From: an uncultured Acidobacteriota bacterium
GTDB lineage: Bacteria > Acidobacteriota > CAIWXX01
DNA: 64,000 nt
Direction: 5' to 3'
Assembly: GCA_903916735.1 (NCBI GenBank)
Contig: CAIWXX010000024.1
Coordinates: forward strand, 62,001 to 126,000
Under the pieces are notes generated by a model. It had not been told where the DNA came from. It made no database searches and saw only the letters and a program-made list of their open reading frames with translations. How positions within the stretch are numbered: position 1 is the first letter of the stretch; each line of letters opens with the position of its first letter. Positions 36,811-46,184 of this stretch are shown in pieces. A program made the position numbers and the translations under genes.

Positions 36811-38469
36811 CTACTGTAGGCAATCCGCTTTTTGCAACTCCTGGAAAGTGACATCGTGAGGCAAAGGAATCTTCATATGTTTAGTTTCGATTTCTATCGT
36901 CTCATCGAACAGCGTTTCCGACGACGGGCTTCCAGGGGCCCCGCAATTCTTACTCTCTTTAAGAACAATCTGAAAATCTTGGCCACTAAGAGTCAGTTCG
37001 AAATAGTAACATTTGTTGGCAGCCAAGTTGATCGAGGGGGTCCAGGTGTAGGGACCAAAATTGCCGGCACATCCTGTTTTTAGGCCCCATTTAAACATGA
37101 CTTTGCCGGCTTTTGCTTGTATGTATCCTTGCCAGGTCGCTTTTGCACTGCAACTGGACAACGATGACTGCTTAGTTACACTCTCAATAGTCCCCCAAAA
37201 TGTGACGGAACCACTCTGTTTGCAACAGACATTATCGTGAACTCCCCACTTAGTCTTGCCTGAGGGTGAACTGCCACCACCAATATTGATAATTGCCTCC
37301 TGGTATGATGTTTCACTCCAATGCAGGTTTCCCGTATTGAAGTTGTCGCTCACGTACCAGCCGTCGTAGGAACCCGCCCAGCCCAAATTGATATGCACTG
37401 TCTGCGAAGGGGAACTACGCCATCCATCCACAACCACTGAATGCCCACCGGCATTCGGATCCCGGATTTTCAACTGCGAAGGACGTCCATTGGAGACTTC
37501 AGTCTGAAAAACGTTCATCCAGGCAGTAGATGAACTGTAATTAACTCGCTTAACTCCTTTGACTCCCATGTATCCGAAGTATTTGGGGTAACAAGTGAGG
37601 CCGTCCATGGTCGACGCAGACGAACTATCTGCTCCGTAGATCATATGCCAGGTGTAGCCGACGTCGCGGCAGAGTGTTGCCACAGCATCCTTCTGCGTAC
37701 TGCTACTCGAATTCGTCGCCTTGCTCGGCATCTGACTCCAGTTATAGGTGTGAGGCGTGAAGGTCAACTTCTGGCTGTGCCATGTATAAGAAGTAGAGCC
37801 CTGGCTTTTGCCGGGCGACATGTAAAACCGCATGATCTGGGATGCAGCGGTTGCAACGCATCCTACGACAGAGCGGCTGTTCCCATCCATCGGACAATAA
37901 TTATCATATGGGGCTCCCTGGTCCCATTTTGTAATCAGAAGCGGACCGTGTTGAGTCAGATCTACGCCTTCGAAAGTGGAATCCGATTCAGATATAAATT
38001 TATCCGTTGAGACCCTGAAAACCCGCCATAGTCTCTGGTTCTCCGTTTGCCCGGGATTTAATCTGTCGAATTCAGCCCGGTTATTATCGATCATTTCCTC
38101 TGTATCGCGCAGAGCAGTTGAAATCCAATCGGCCTGTTCGACTGTTTTCCCGCCATGCATGTGCAACGTCGCAGTGTCGGAATAAAGTTTCACGGGAGGC
38201 AGCTCGTCTCGCGAAGGAACCAGGATGTTCCCTTTGGGGGCAACAAGGAAATTATATCCCACGACTTTCCCTTGGCTTATCACGAGCTCGTATCCAACGA
38301 TGGCTGGTGTGTTGGAACCACCCCACGAATTGTACGCTCTGACAATGTGAGTTAGCCAGTTTTGCGCCGCCAACTTCGCGTCATCGAGTGTGACTTCCGC
38401 TGCTCCGGCTAATCCTCCGAGAAGGAGCACAATAGTGAACGAGATGATTACTCTCTTGGAACCGCTCAT
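36811..38469 (-). CDS. secreted C10 (streptopain-like) cysteine peptidase
   Basis: A 552-residue exported papain-like protease. It has a signal peptide (IISFTIVLLLGGLAGAA), then an N-terminal Spi-inhibitor-like prodomain (about 25-165) that must be removed for activity. The catalytic domain has Cys204 in SVVGCVATAASQIM and His343 in GGHSVVVDGW, followed by INLGWAGSYDGWY. The C-terminal ~150 residues form a Cys- and Trp-rich beta domain, perhaps for binding. Catalytic residues are intact. The start has AAGGAGG nearby (38471-38480). It is one of several peptidase genes in this half of the window. Confidence 0.88.
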   Translation of the reverse strand: MSGSKRVIISFTIVLLLGGLAGAAEVTLDDAKLAAQNWLTHIVRAYNSWGGSNTPAIVGYELVISQGKVVGYNFLVAPKGNILVPSRDELPPVKLYSDTATLHMHGGKTVEQADWISTALRDTEEMIDNNRAEFDRLNPGQTENQRLWRVFRVSTDKFISESDSTFEGVDLTQHGPLLITKWDQGAPYDNYCPMDGNSRSVVGCVATAASQIMRFYMSPGKSQGSTSYTWHSQKLTFTPHTYNWSQMPSKATNSSSSTQKDAVATLCRDVGYTWHMIYGADSSSASTMDGLTCYPKYFGYMGVKGVKRVNYSSSTAWMNVFQTEVSNGRPSQLKIRDPNAGGHSVVVDGWRSSPSQTVHINLGWAGSYDGWYVSDNFNTGNLHWSETSYQEAIINIGGGSSPSGKTKWGVHDNVCCKQSGSVTFWGTIESVTKQSSLSSCSAKATWQGYIQAKAGKVMFKWGLKTGCAGNFGPYTWTPSINLAANKCYYFELTLSGQDFQIVLKESKNCGAPGSPSSETLFDETIEIETKHMKIPLPHDVTFQELQKADCLQ

Positions 38470-38637
38470 TTAAACCTCCTTTTGATAATGAACATCCGCC
38501 GGAACGCTGCCTCCGGACAGAGGTTAAAAGATACTTATAGAATCGCCATTACTGAACGATTCCTAGCCCATTGCTGAATCCCGCGATACTCTGCCAGTGA
38601 GTCGTAATCCCCCCTTGAATTAAAGGATAGAGGCGGA

Positions 38638-38843
38638 GTTTTGCTTTTTTTCTCTGGATGCTCAAATGCCACAAACGTAGTAAATCGAGTATCTGCGCAT
38701 CGATATTGGCACCCATCCCCCGCACCTGGGGACGGAGGATGGCACAGCCCGCCATTATTTTGCGATGATCGATGGTGGAACACGATCAAAATGTAAACTT
38801 TCGGCGGGCTGGGGTCAAGGCGAATCGGAAATTGGACAGACTC
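38638..38843. repeat. direct repeat copy 1, IS91-associated
   Basis: About 206 bases similar, with many substitutions, to 44242-44447. Shared islands include TTTTGCTTTT, GCTCAAATGC, ACGTAGTAAAT, CGATATTGGCAC and GAGGATGGCAC. It adjoins the C-terminal end of an IS91-like transposase remnant in both places, so it is probably the element's terminal noncoding region. Confidence 0.65.
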
Positions 38844-38867
38844 AGCCAGAGAATCCGGATACCTGCG

Positions 38868-39878
38868 TTAGAGATAATAGGAATCAGAAAAATCCGGTTG
38901 GGGATCGGGAAAAACGAATAGTACCGATGGCGATGCTCGCGATGGAAGCTGCTGAACGTCAAAATAATATTTGATGAACTTCAATATTTTGGCTACCAGA
39001 TTCGGCTGGGCCCGCGCCTCGATAACTGAAACCACTTTGAAGGTCGAGCAGCATTCGCAAAGCAAGGGATCTGCATCGAATACTCGTTTTATAAGCCGCA
39101 CCCATGTGTTGCGTCTCTTCTTGTATCCAGTCTTCTTCGGATTCGGCAGGCTCTGTTGCAATTATAATGCCGGAATCCGGCATCGAATGAGCTTGTGCGG
39201 CTTTTCCGCGATAAGCATTTCGATAAACATCAAAATAGTGGATCGCAACTGCATTCCCTTTTCCGGCATATGGGATGTGAGGCCGCCGATGTCGCGATCT
39301 GGTTAAGTGCCCTTGGCGGCGTACTTCACATATGATTCATTGCCCAAGACGAGCCGGCCCACGGCGGCCGGTGTTCGAACCGTGTAGAGGCCGATTTCAA
39401 CGATCTCTTTCATGTCCCTGATAGCGGGGCGGATCCAAGCATCGAATCCCGAATATTTCAACGATAAAATCTTGTTCGCGAGATCGTGAATAATCAGTTC
39501 CCTTTTCAACAGCATTGAGAAAACCTTGGCTTCAAAAATCCTGCGCATGGTGCAGGCATCGATCGTAGGAACCGATTCGAACTCACCATCCTGCAAAAAA
39601 CCGCCACACAGCACGATTCTATGCACATGCGACTGCCACCCCAAAAATTCACATGCGGTGTTGATGGTGAGAATGGCGCCGGGTAAAGCGTTCTTCGAAA
39701 GTAAGGCGGCAAAAAATTCGCGTAACGATTCCCACGCACAGAGGCAGAGTTGAGGAAGAAGATTTCTATGGAATTTGAAATATGGTCTCAACATTTTCGG
39801 CAATGTGAAAACGTTATAAACATGAGGCACCGGCCGAAGGACCTTCTCCTGAACGCTACTCCGCCCAGAGAATCGCAC
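38868..39878 (-). pseudogene. IS91-family transposase remnant, copy 1
   Basis: Minus-strand sequence for an IS91-type Y2 rolling-circle transposase. It reads FTLPKMLRPYFKFHRNLLPQL, then CAWESLREFF, then GWQSHVHRIVLCGGF, then MLLKRELI and IGLYTVRTPAAVGRLVLG. After a stop at 39303 and a frame change the C-terminal end continues with PNPKKTGYKKRRNTWVRLIKRVFDADPLLCECC. The zinc-binding N-terminus is missing. The CECC pair and the W-x-x-L-I-x-x-V phrase are typical of the family end. The remnant is inactive. A second copy in the same orientation lies at 44.4 kb and another fragment at 56.1 kb. Confidence 0.78.
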
Positions 39879-40017
39879 GTTTGGTGGAACACGACGAGCA
39901 GGACCCTCTCGTTTTGCAACTCAGGGCAAGCAATTAGGTCTGCCCGCCACGGGAAGGGACGGTGCGCGGCGCGACGGGGTTAGCGCAGGCCGAGGAGGGT
40001 GAGCACCGGGTCGAGGG

Positions 40018-40150
40018 GGATAGACCTCGACCGGATTCGCAAATTGCTGAAGAAGCATCCGGAGTGGAACCGCCGCCGGTTGTCAGTGGAGCTATCCGCT
40101 GAATAGGAGTGGCGCAACGGCGCGGGACGCCTCCGTCCGAGCCGTCGGTT
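40018..40150 (+). pseudogene. DUF4338-like fragment
   Basis: The reading DLDRIRKLLKKHPEWNRRRLSVELSAE, then a stop, then EWRNGAG resembles the opening of DUF4338 proteins, which have a helix-turn-helix-like phrase 'HPxWxRxxLSxELCxxWxW'. Only about 45 codons remain. DUF4338 proteins occur in transposon contexts and as DruA of the Druantia defence system; no other Druantia gene is present. The rest of the 390 bases between the IS91 remnant and the next gene shows nothing. Confidence 0.35.
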
Positions 40151-40267
40151 CCACTTCCGCCATATGATACTCATTTGGGATTTCTTAGTGCTTGCCTTCA
40201 ATAGAAAAGACACGTTCCAGCAGATTCGGAATCAGGTGACGTGTCTCGCCTGTCTCCGACCACAGAC

Positions 40268-43200
40268 CTATTTGCCTGTCACGTAGGACCATGTGTTTAC
40301 TTTCTGTTCGAAGCCCGTAATCTGATCAAACTCCCAAGCCCATTCGTGCTTCTTCACCGTAAATGCTCGGAAAGTAATAGTGACGCTGTTGCCACTCACA
40401 GTAACTAAGTTGTAGCCCATTCGATTGGTGTCGTGGAGGTACTGTCTGTTGGAATCCCGAACGTATCCGGGATTCGGCGGCGTAACAGCATCCCAGTCCA
40501 GATCGGCGCCCGCAGTACCGACGAGGATTTCATGCAGTGCATCGATGCCGGTGCTGTTGGGAGGAGCAACTGTGTTGTTGATGATGCAGTGATCATAAAG
40601 GTGGTCATGCCCCGTGAAATATACTTCCGCTACACCGTTGACGAGATTCTTAAATTGGTCTCGCTTGGCTTCATTGTTGTTGTTAATAAAATCAGTTCGG
40701 GTTACCGATGTGTACAGAGGGCAATGACCGAAGGTAAAGCAGTGCTTCAATGACGAATTGTTATGATACGCATTGAGCTTAGCCCCTAGCCAGCTGCCTG
40801 ATTGAGGTTGACCATTCTCGATCCACTGGCAATTGTCCAGGCAGAAAAATGAAGGGGCCGAACAATATGAGCATGGAGCAACTCCACCATCAAATTCCAC
40901 TGGAGCTCGATACTCGTCAAGGCAGACGAAAAATGTATTCCCATAAGAGAAAGTGAAGCTGAATCCTCGCTCATCGAGACCGCGAGAGTTGGTCGTTGGG
41001 CCATCCTGAGGCATGAATCGGCCTATATCTGAAGTCCACCACAACGGCGAACCGATGAAATAGGTTTCGTGATTGCCCCGTGTGCAGTAAAGGTTGGTTC
41101 CCAGCTGGTTGTACCAACTGTTCCAAGGATCCAGCAGCTGGCGGTACTGCCTGTGCGCCTCGATGTTTGTTCCTATCAAATTGCCGCCGGAAATGACGTC
41201 CCCGGGGATGATCACGAATTTGCAGTTATTATTGAATGCATCTTGAAACATCCATTTCAGGTTCCAGGAAGCAACACCTGGGCTCAGTATCAAGCCGCCG
41301 CGCGAGTCATCTGTGACAGCAAAGCTGAACGGCACGTCTACTCCAGTGCCCTCTGCAGGAACGGCTACGCCATCGGCGTTCTCGGACAAGTGGGTCGAGT
41401 GAAGATTGAAAATCGCTGCAATGAAATCTCCTGAGTGTACGGCAACGCCCGGCTTCGTGAGCTGATGATAGCGATTCCATCGCCACCTGCGACCGACCCT
41501 TTCCTGGAAGGAAAGGGTTTTAATGGTATGTCCTCCAACTCCAAAGGCGACTCCACTGTTATCCGTATTCACGCCGGTCAGGGTGACAGAGTTGATGAGA
41601 CGAGCAGCAATGTTGCAGTTGATTGTTGAATACCCATCGCTATTCCGACGCCGCCCGCTTACAAGGACTTCTCCTATTTGCGCCCTCGCACTAATATCCG
41701 AATCAACGGCAGGCATCCCAATCATGCCTTGTCGCATGCCTGCCATAATCTGAGTGAATTTCATTCCCGCTGCACGCACCGAGTCAATATCTCCCTTGGA
41801 AACAATGTACACACCATCCAGCCACCCAGCCGCAGATACTGTCCCGATACTGGATGCTTGAATAGTGTTGGTCCTGTCAGTGGCCGATGTCCAGCTGTCC
41901 ACATTAATGCCTGCTATCGGCCCTGCGGATTTCAAATCAAAACCGGTGACAGTTCCGAGCTCGATGCCGGTTCCCGCACGATCCTGTGCATCCTCAAATG
42001 AGTTCGTGGCACGCCCGATCGAAATCGTGCCTGGGCCATTGGCATCTGCGAAGCTCAGGGATCTAATGCTGCCACCGGCGGTTAGATCGCCATCGAGATC
42101 GACTCGCGGAGCATCGATGTTGCCGATTGTGCCTTCGACACTCACGTACCTGACGCTCGTATGCCCTGCGGTGGAGATGTTGAGCGCGGTTCTCCGGCTG
42201 GACCCTTTGACGATGATCTCAGTCGGGTCGGCTCCTTTGGCGATATAGACATAAGCTGTACCATTGCCATCGAGTCGGAAGGTGACCTGATCTCCGTCGG
42301 CATCCGAGACCTGAGCTTGTTTGCCGCTGGTAACTTCGTAGACGTCGAGCGGTGCCTCAAATGCACCGATATCTGGAGTTCCGATTTCTCGCGTACCGCC
42401 GGTTTGATCCGTGTCGATATGTTGAACCGACATTCCTCCACCGATCAACGGGCTGCCGGGTCGAGGCGCATATGTGAGTGTGGGGCCGCCGTTGGCAGTC
42501 AGCAGTTGAAGGCCGGCGTCAACGCCCATGATGTTCCCATCTCCCGTGGCCGTCCCACTTATGTGGGTGATCAGGGAGTGTTCTGCGTGAACCGGCCCGA
42601 CAATATCATTGAACTCGTGAACGGTAGGAACGTATGTGGATTGATTACCGGAGACCACTGTGTTCTGCAAGGAGACGTCTCCTCCGGCTTTCCTATCCTC
42701 AATCACTTCGGCGTCCAAAATACAAACGTAATTGGCGATCCCGCCGCCGAAGGTGGCCGTGTTATTTGTGATCGTACAATAAAGAAGATTCATCTGCCCG
42801 ATGCAGCCGAACATGGTCGCGGGATCGTTGGCGGTGCTGTCGTTTAGATTGCTGTCGTTGAAGACGCCGCCCCCAAATCCGCGCTTTTCCGAGTTGAGCG
42901 AATCGGGAGAATCCGATGAAGAGGGACTCGCGTCAGTCATGTTGCCCGAGATGGTGCTATTCATCAAACTAGCAACCCCGTGGTATGTGCCAGTTCCATC
43001 GTTGCTATTGCATATGCCGCCGCCATTTCCGGTCTCCGGGGCCACTCCACCGCCATCGGATGCGCGATTGTCGAGGATGGAGCAGTCTTCGATAATCAGC
43101 GTTCCGATATTGTAGATTCCGCCACCGTTGCCGCCTATGGATGTTGCGGCTGCGACATTGCCGGAGACGGAGCACCCAGACAGAGTCAGCGATTCAGTGT

Positions 43201-43579
43201 TGTAGATGCCACCCCCATTCGCACCCGTCACCTGTCCGTTTCTGATTACAAGACCACTGATGCTTACCACTCTCACATTTCCCGGTTGAGAGTCATCGAT
43301 CCGCAGGATTCGTGATTGGCCGGAACCATCGATTGCCAGCTTGTCGGCGCCGGGTCCCACAATTTGCAAATCCTTTGCAACGACCACCTCACCGCTCGTC
43401 AAGCTAATAACACCGGACAATCCTGTCAGGTCCACAGTATCGCCCGAAGCGGCGTCATTCACGGCTTGCCTGAAAGAACCGGCACCTGAGTCGCTTGTGT
43501 TGCTCACGTAAATGGTACCGGCACAAAGCATCAGTGGGGTAACGAGAGTTCCAATGACAGAACGAAAAAGTGCTCTCAT
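40268..43579 (-). CDS. beta-helix repeat protein fused to a calcineurin-like phosphoesterase
   Basis: A 1103-residue exported protein. A signal peptide (MRALFRSVIGTLVTPLMLCAG) is followed by a right-handed beta-helix region (about 20-420) with GGGIYN and FGGGVFN coils and the IGAFE end typical of 'choice-of-anchor Q' surface proteins. A beta-rich middle follows. The last ~370 residues form a metallophosphoesterase domain with IPGDVISGG, RGNHETYF, FGHCPLY and TGHDHLYDH as metal ligands. Its first metal motif, usually DxH, reads DDSRGG. GGAGGAG precedes ATG 43579, which decides the start. IS91-like remnants lie on both sides. It may be a surface phosphatase or nuclease; the substrate is unknown. 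Confidence 0.82.
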   Translation of the reverse strand: MRALFRSVIGTLVTPLMLCAGTIYVSNTSDSGAGSFRQAVNDAASGDTVDLTGLSGVISLTSGEVVVAKDLQIVGPGADKLAIDGSGQSRILRIDDSQPGNVRVVSISGLVIRNGQVTGANGGGIYNTESLTLSGCSVSGNVAAATSIGGNGGGIYNIGTLIIEDCSILDNRASDGGGVAPETGNGGGICNSNDGTGTYHGVASLMNSTISGNMTDASPSSSDSPDSLNSEKRGFGGGVFNDSNLNDSTANDPATMFGCIGQMNLLYCTITNNTATFGGGIANYVCILDAEVIEDRKAGGDVSLQNTVVSGNQSTYVPTVHEFNDIVGPVHAEHSLITHISGTATGDGNIMGVDAGLQLLTANGGPTLTYAPRPGSPLIGGGMSVQHIDTDQTGGTREIGTPDIGAFEAPLDVYEVTSGKQAQVSDADGDQVTFRLDGNGTAYVYIAKGADPTEIIVKGSSRRTALNISTAGHTSVRYVSVEGTIGNIDAPRVDLDGDLTAGGSIRSLSFADANGPGTISIGRATNSFEDAQDRAGTGIELGTVTGFDLKSAGPIAGINVDSWTSATDRTNTIQASSIGTVSAAGWLDGVYIVSKGDIDSVRAAGMKFTQIMAGMRQGMIGMPAVDSDISARAQIGEVLVSGRRRNSDGYSTINCNIAARLINSVTLTGVNTDNSGVAFGVGGHTIKTLSFQERVGRRWRWNRYHQLTKPGVAVHSGDFIAAIFNLHSTHLSENADGVAVPAEGTGVDVPFSFAVTDDSRGGLILSPGVASWNLKWMFQDAFNNNCKFVIIPGDVISGGNLIGTNIEAHRQYRQLLDPWNSWYNQLGTNLYCTRGNHETYFIGSPLWWTSDIGRFMPQDGPTTNSRGLDERGFSFTFSYGNTFFVCLDEYRAPVEFDGGVAPCSYCSAPSFFCLDNCQWIENGQPQSGSWLGAKLNAYHNNSSLKHCFTFGHCPLYTSVTRTDFINNNNEAKRDQFKNLVNGVAEVYFTGHDHLYDHCIINNTVAPPNSTGIDALHEILVGTAGADLDWDAVTPPNPGYVRDSNRQYLHDTNRMGYNLVTVSGNSVTITFRAFTVKKHEWAWEFDQITGFEQKVNTWSYVTGK

Positions 43580-43794
43580 AGTGCTCCTCCATTCGAAGAA
43601 CAAAAAGCTTCCGCTCCTCTAACGATGGCGAATAGAAGCGAATTCCGTGGACCTCGATCTGTGATACACATTTGATGAAACGTAAGCTGTCCCTGCTTCT
43701 TTTTTCGCAGTGACGTGCCTGTTGGCCAATTTGATTTCATCCTATGCCGAATTCCCGATGAATTGCAAGGAGGCAAAGGAATGATGTGTTTGAC

Positions 43795-44058
43795 TCAGGA
43801 CGCGCACCAATGCACGAATACGGCATGGCTCTCGATCGCCGTTGCCAGATGGATGGCATCAGGCGTCCGGAATCCATATCGTGCTCTCAGATCGGTGGCC
43901 CGCTCTATGACCCCGGAATCCACTTCCCACATGACGAACCGTTTTGCGGAGAAAAAGTTGTCATAGGCAGCAAGAAGGGCCCTATTGTTCTCGTGCAAGG
44001 GATCGGCGGCTTCGACCAGGTAGATGATCGTGCAGGAATTGAAGTATGTTCTTCTCAT
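43795..44058 (-). pseudogene. VapC-like PIN toxin, internally deleted
   Basis: An 87-codon frame with both ends of a PIN-domain RNase but not its middle. It opens YFNSCTIIYLVEA, where the family has Asp in place of this Asn, and continues VWEV-like (MWEVDSGVIERATDLRARYGFRTPDAIHLATAIE). PIN toxins are usually 130-140 residues and need four acidic metal ligands; here the first is substituted and another is deleted, and the C-terminal end is lost. The start overlaps the end of the antitoxin gene by four bases, the normal vapBC arrangement. Confidence 0.65.
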
Positions 44059-44222
44059 CTCTCGCCCCAGGAGTTTCGTTCTTCGCGCACCTGCGCATCG
44101 ATGTCCTCCTTGGTACGGAAGCCTGCCGGCAGGGAAGCGATAAGGTCGAAGACGTCAATCAGCCCATCATGACGCGGCACGGCACTTTTGAGCACGATTT
44201 CGACATCAGCTTCCATTTCCAT
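44055..44222 (-). CDS. VapB-like antitoxin
   Basis: About 55 residues ending in FDLIASLPAGFRTKEDIDAQVREERNSWGER, the toxin-binding tail seen in antitoxins paired with PIN-domain VapC proteins. The stop overlaps the start of the decayed toxin gene. Upstream codons run into the IS91-associated repeat, so the original 5' end may have been replaced and the DNA-binding part looks short. It is probably a relic along with its toxin. Confidence 0.5.
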   Translation of the reverse strand: MEMEADVEIVLKSAVPRHDGLIDVFDLIASLPAGFRTKEDIDAQVREERNSWGER

Positions 44223-44241
44223 GACCGGTTCAAGATATAGG

Positions 44242-44447
44242 ATTTTGCTTTTCCGCTCTGGCTGCTCAAATGCTACGAACGTAGTAAATTGAGTTTCCCC
44301 GTGTCGATATTGGCACACATCCTCCGCCCCCGGGGACAGAGGATGGCACGGCCGGACATTATTTTGAGATGGTTGATAGTGGAACAGGATCGATATTTAG
44401 GCTTTCGGCGTGCTGTAGTCAAGTCGAATTGAAAATTAGACAGACTC
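44242..44447. repeat. direct repeat copy 2, IS91-associated
   Basis: The partner of 38638-38843 in the same orientation, again next to the C-terminal end of an IS91-like transposase remnant. The two copies bracket the beta-helix/phosphoesterase gene and the vapBC relic. Confidence 0.65.
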
Positions 44448-44458
44448 CGTATCCCTGC

Positions 44459-44930
44459 TTAAGAAGACGAGCCCATGTCTTGCGTCTCTTCTTGTATCCA
44501 GTCTTCTTCGGATTCGGCAGGCGCTGTTTCGACTGTAACATCGGAACAGGGCTTTGAATGAGCTTTCGCGGCCCTGCCGCGGTGAGCATTAGAATAGGAA
44601 GTGAAATTATCACTTAACTGCATTCCCTTTTCCGGCATATGGGATGTGAGGCGGGCGATCCAATCGAGATATTCAAAAGACCGTGAAAGCGGTTTGAATA
44701 GGCCGCCGATGTCGCGATCCGGCTGGGTGCCCTTGTCGACGTACTTCACATATGATTCATTGCCCAAGACGAGCCGGCCCACGGCGGCCGGTGCTCGAAC
44801 GGCATAGAGCCCGATTTCAACGATCTCTTTCATGTCCGTGATTGCGGGGCCGATCCAAGCATAGAATCCCGCATGTTTCCACGATAAGATCTTGTTCACG
44901 AGATCGCGGCTGATCAGTACGCATGAAGCC
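44459..44930 (-). pseudogene. IS91-family transposase remnant, copy 2
   Basis: The minus-strand reading NKILSWKHAGFYAWIGPAI, IGLYAVRAPAAVGRLVLGNESYVKY and ARLTSHMPEKGMQL closely matches copy 1 at 39 kb at the protein and DNA level. It is better preserved than copy 1 between 44640 and 44710 (it keeps LFKPLSRSFEYLDWIARL), but most of the Cys-containing C-terminal end is deleted. The last preserved piece, PNPKKTGYKKRRKTWARLL, is in another frame at about 44470-44560. Upstream of 44930 the reading continues into sequence I do not recognise. Confidence 0.75.
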
Positions 44931-45107
44931 TTGGACGATGCCACGTTGGTGGTCATGCGTGCAAGCGCTGTGACGTCGAAAATCAGCTGATCCTTGTTGA
45001 AAATATCGACGTTCAATTTTCGGTGGATGCGCTCCAGCCTCTGGAATATCTTGCCTATGGCGATGAATGAGTCTCTGATGCAATGATATGAAGAGGAGGA
45101 ATGAACC

Positions 45108-46163
45108 ATGAAGGCGATTCCTGAGCGGGTGGAAATGATAGAGGCATTCCGAAACCGGGACACATCTTATGATGGGCTCTTTTATGTCGGAGTTAAGACG
45201 ACGGGCATTTTTTGCCGCCCGTCATGCCCTGCGAAAAAGCCCCTTGCGGAAAATGTCGAATATTTTCCGGTGGCCAGAGAGGCCCTTTTCGCGGGTTACC
45301 GGCCGTGCAAAAGATGCCGCCCACTGGAGAGCGGCGGTGAATTGCCCGATTGGGCATCATCTCTGCTGCAACAGATCGAGCAGAATCCGACGATCCGGAT
45401 CAAAGACGGGGAACTGAGAAAATTCGGCATCGAACCGGCGACGGCCCGGCGATTTTTCCTGAAAAATTTCGGCATGACGTTTCAGGCCTATTGCAGGGCG
45501 AGGCGGTTGGGAAGGGCATTTGATGAGATCAAGAGCGGCGAACAGCTTGACGACGTCATTCTCGGACATGGATTCGAATCGCACAGCGGTTTCCGCGATG
45601 CCTTTTTCAGACAGTTCGGCACGCCCCCGGGAAAAGCCAGGGGAGAAGATTATCTGCGTATCGCATGGATCGAAACCCCGCTCGGGCCGATGGTGACAGG
45701 TGCAACCGGCAAAGGAATCTGCCTGCTCGAGTTCACCGACCGAAGAATGCTCGAAGCCCAACTCAACACCCTTGCGATGAAATTCAGAATGTCCTTTTCG
45801 CCTGGAGAAAACGATTTCACCAAACAGCTGCATGGAGAGCTTGAAAGCTATTTTGAAGGCCGACTGACACAATTCAAAGTGCCCATCGAATATCCGGGAA
45901 CCGAGTTTCAGGTCAAGGTCTGGCAGGCGCTTTTGGAAATTCCATATGGTGAGACGAGAAGCTATGAGGACATCGCAAAAAAGCTCGGAACGCCCAAAGC
46001 GGTGCGAGCCGTCGGGCATGCCAATGGTTTGAATCGAATTGGTATTGTCATACCCTGCCATCGAGTGGTCAATAAAAACGGCGAGCTCGGCGGCTACGGC
46101 GGCGGGCTCTGGAGAAAGAAGCGACTGCTCGACATCGAGTCCCGGCGGGAGGCCGATCGCTGA
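45108..46163 (+). CDS. ada: Ada: methylphosphotriester / O6-methylguanine DNA repair protein and regulator
   Basis: A 351-residue bifunctional protein. The N-terminal zinc domain has four cysteines (Cys36, 40, 67, 70) in GIFCRPSCPAKKP and GYRPCKRCRP; Cys36 takes methyl groups from DNA phosphotriesters. An AraC-type helix-turn-helix follows (about 85-180). The C-terminal methyltransferase has VIPCHRVV, with Cys317 as the acceptor for O6-methylguanine, and GGYGGGLWRKKRLL. All key residues are present. AGGAGG lies eight bases before the ATG. It is intact despite standing between a transposase relic and a peptidase pseudogene, so it is presumably under selection. Confidence 0.95.
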   Translation: MKAIPERVEMIEAFRNRDTSYDGLFYVGVKTTGIFCRPSCPAKKPLAENVEYFPVAREALFAGYRPCKRCRPLESGGELPDWASSLLQQIEQNPTIRIKDGELRKFGIEPATARRFFLKNFGMTFQAYCRARRLGRAFDEIKSGEQLDDVILGHGFESHSGFRDAFFRQFGTPPGKARGEDYLRIAWIETPLGPMVTGATGKGICLLEFTDRRMLEAQLNTLAMKFRMSFSPGENDFTKQLHGELESYFEGRLTQFKVPIEYPGTEFQVKVWQALLEIPYGETRSYEDIAKKLGTPKAVRAVGHANGLNRIGIVIPCHRVVNKNGELGGYGGGLWRKKRLLDIESRREADR

Positions 46164-46184
46164 GCGTCCGGTAATAGAATCTGA

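Noticed and set aside
40018-40150. Possible Druantia defence system because of the DUF4338-like fragment.
   Set aside because: Only a broken fragment is present and no druB-E-like helicase genes adjoin it.
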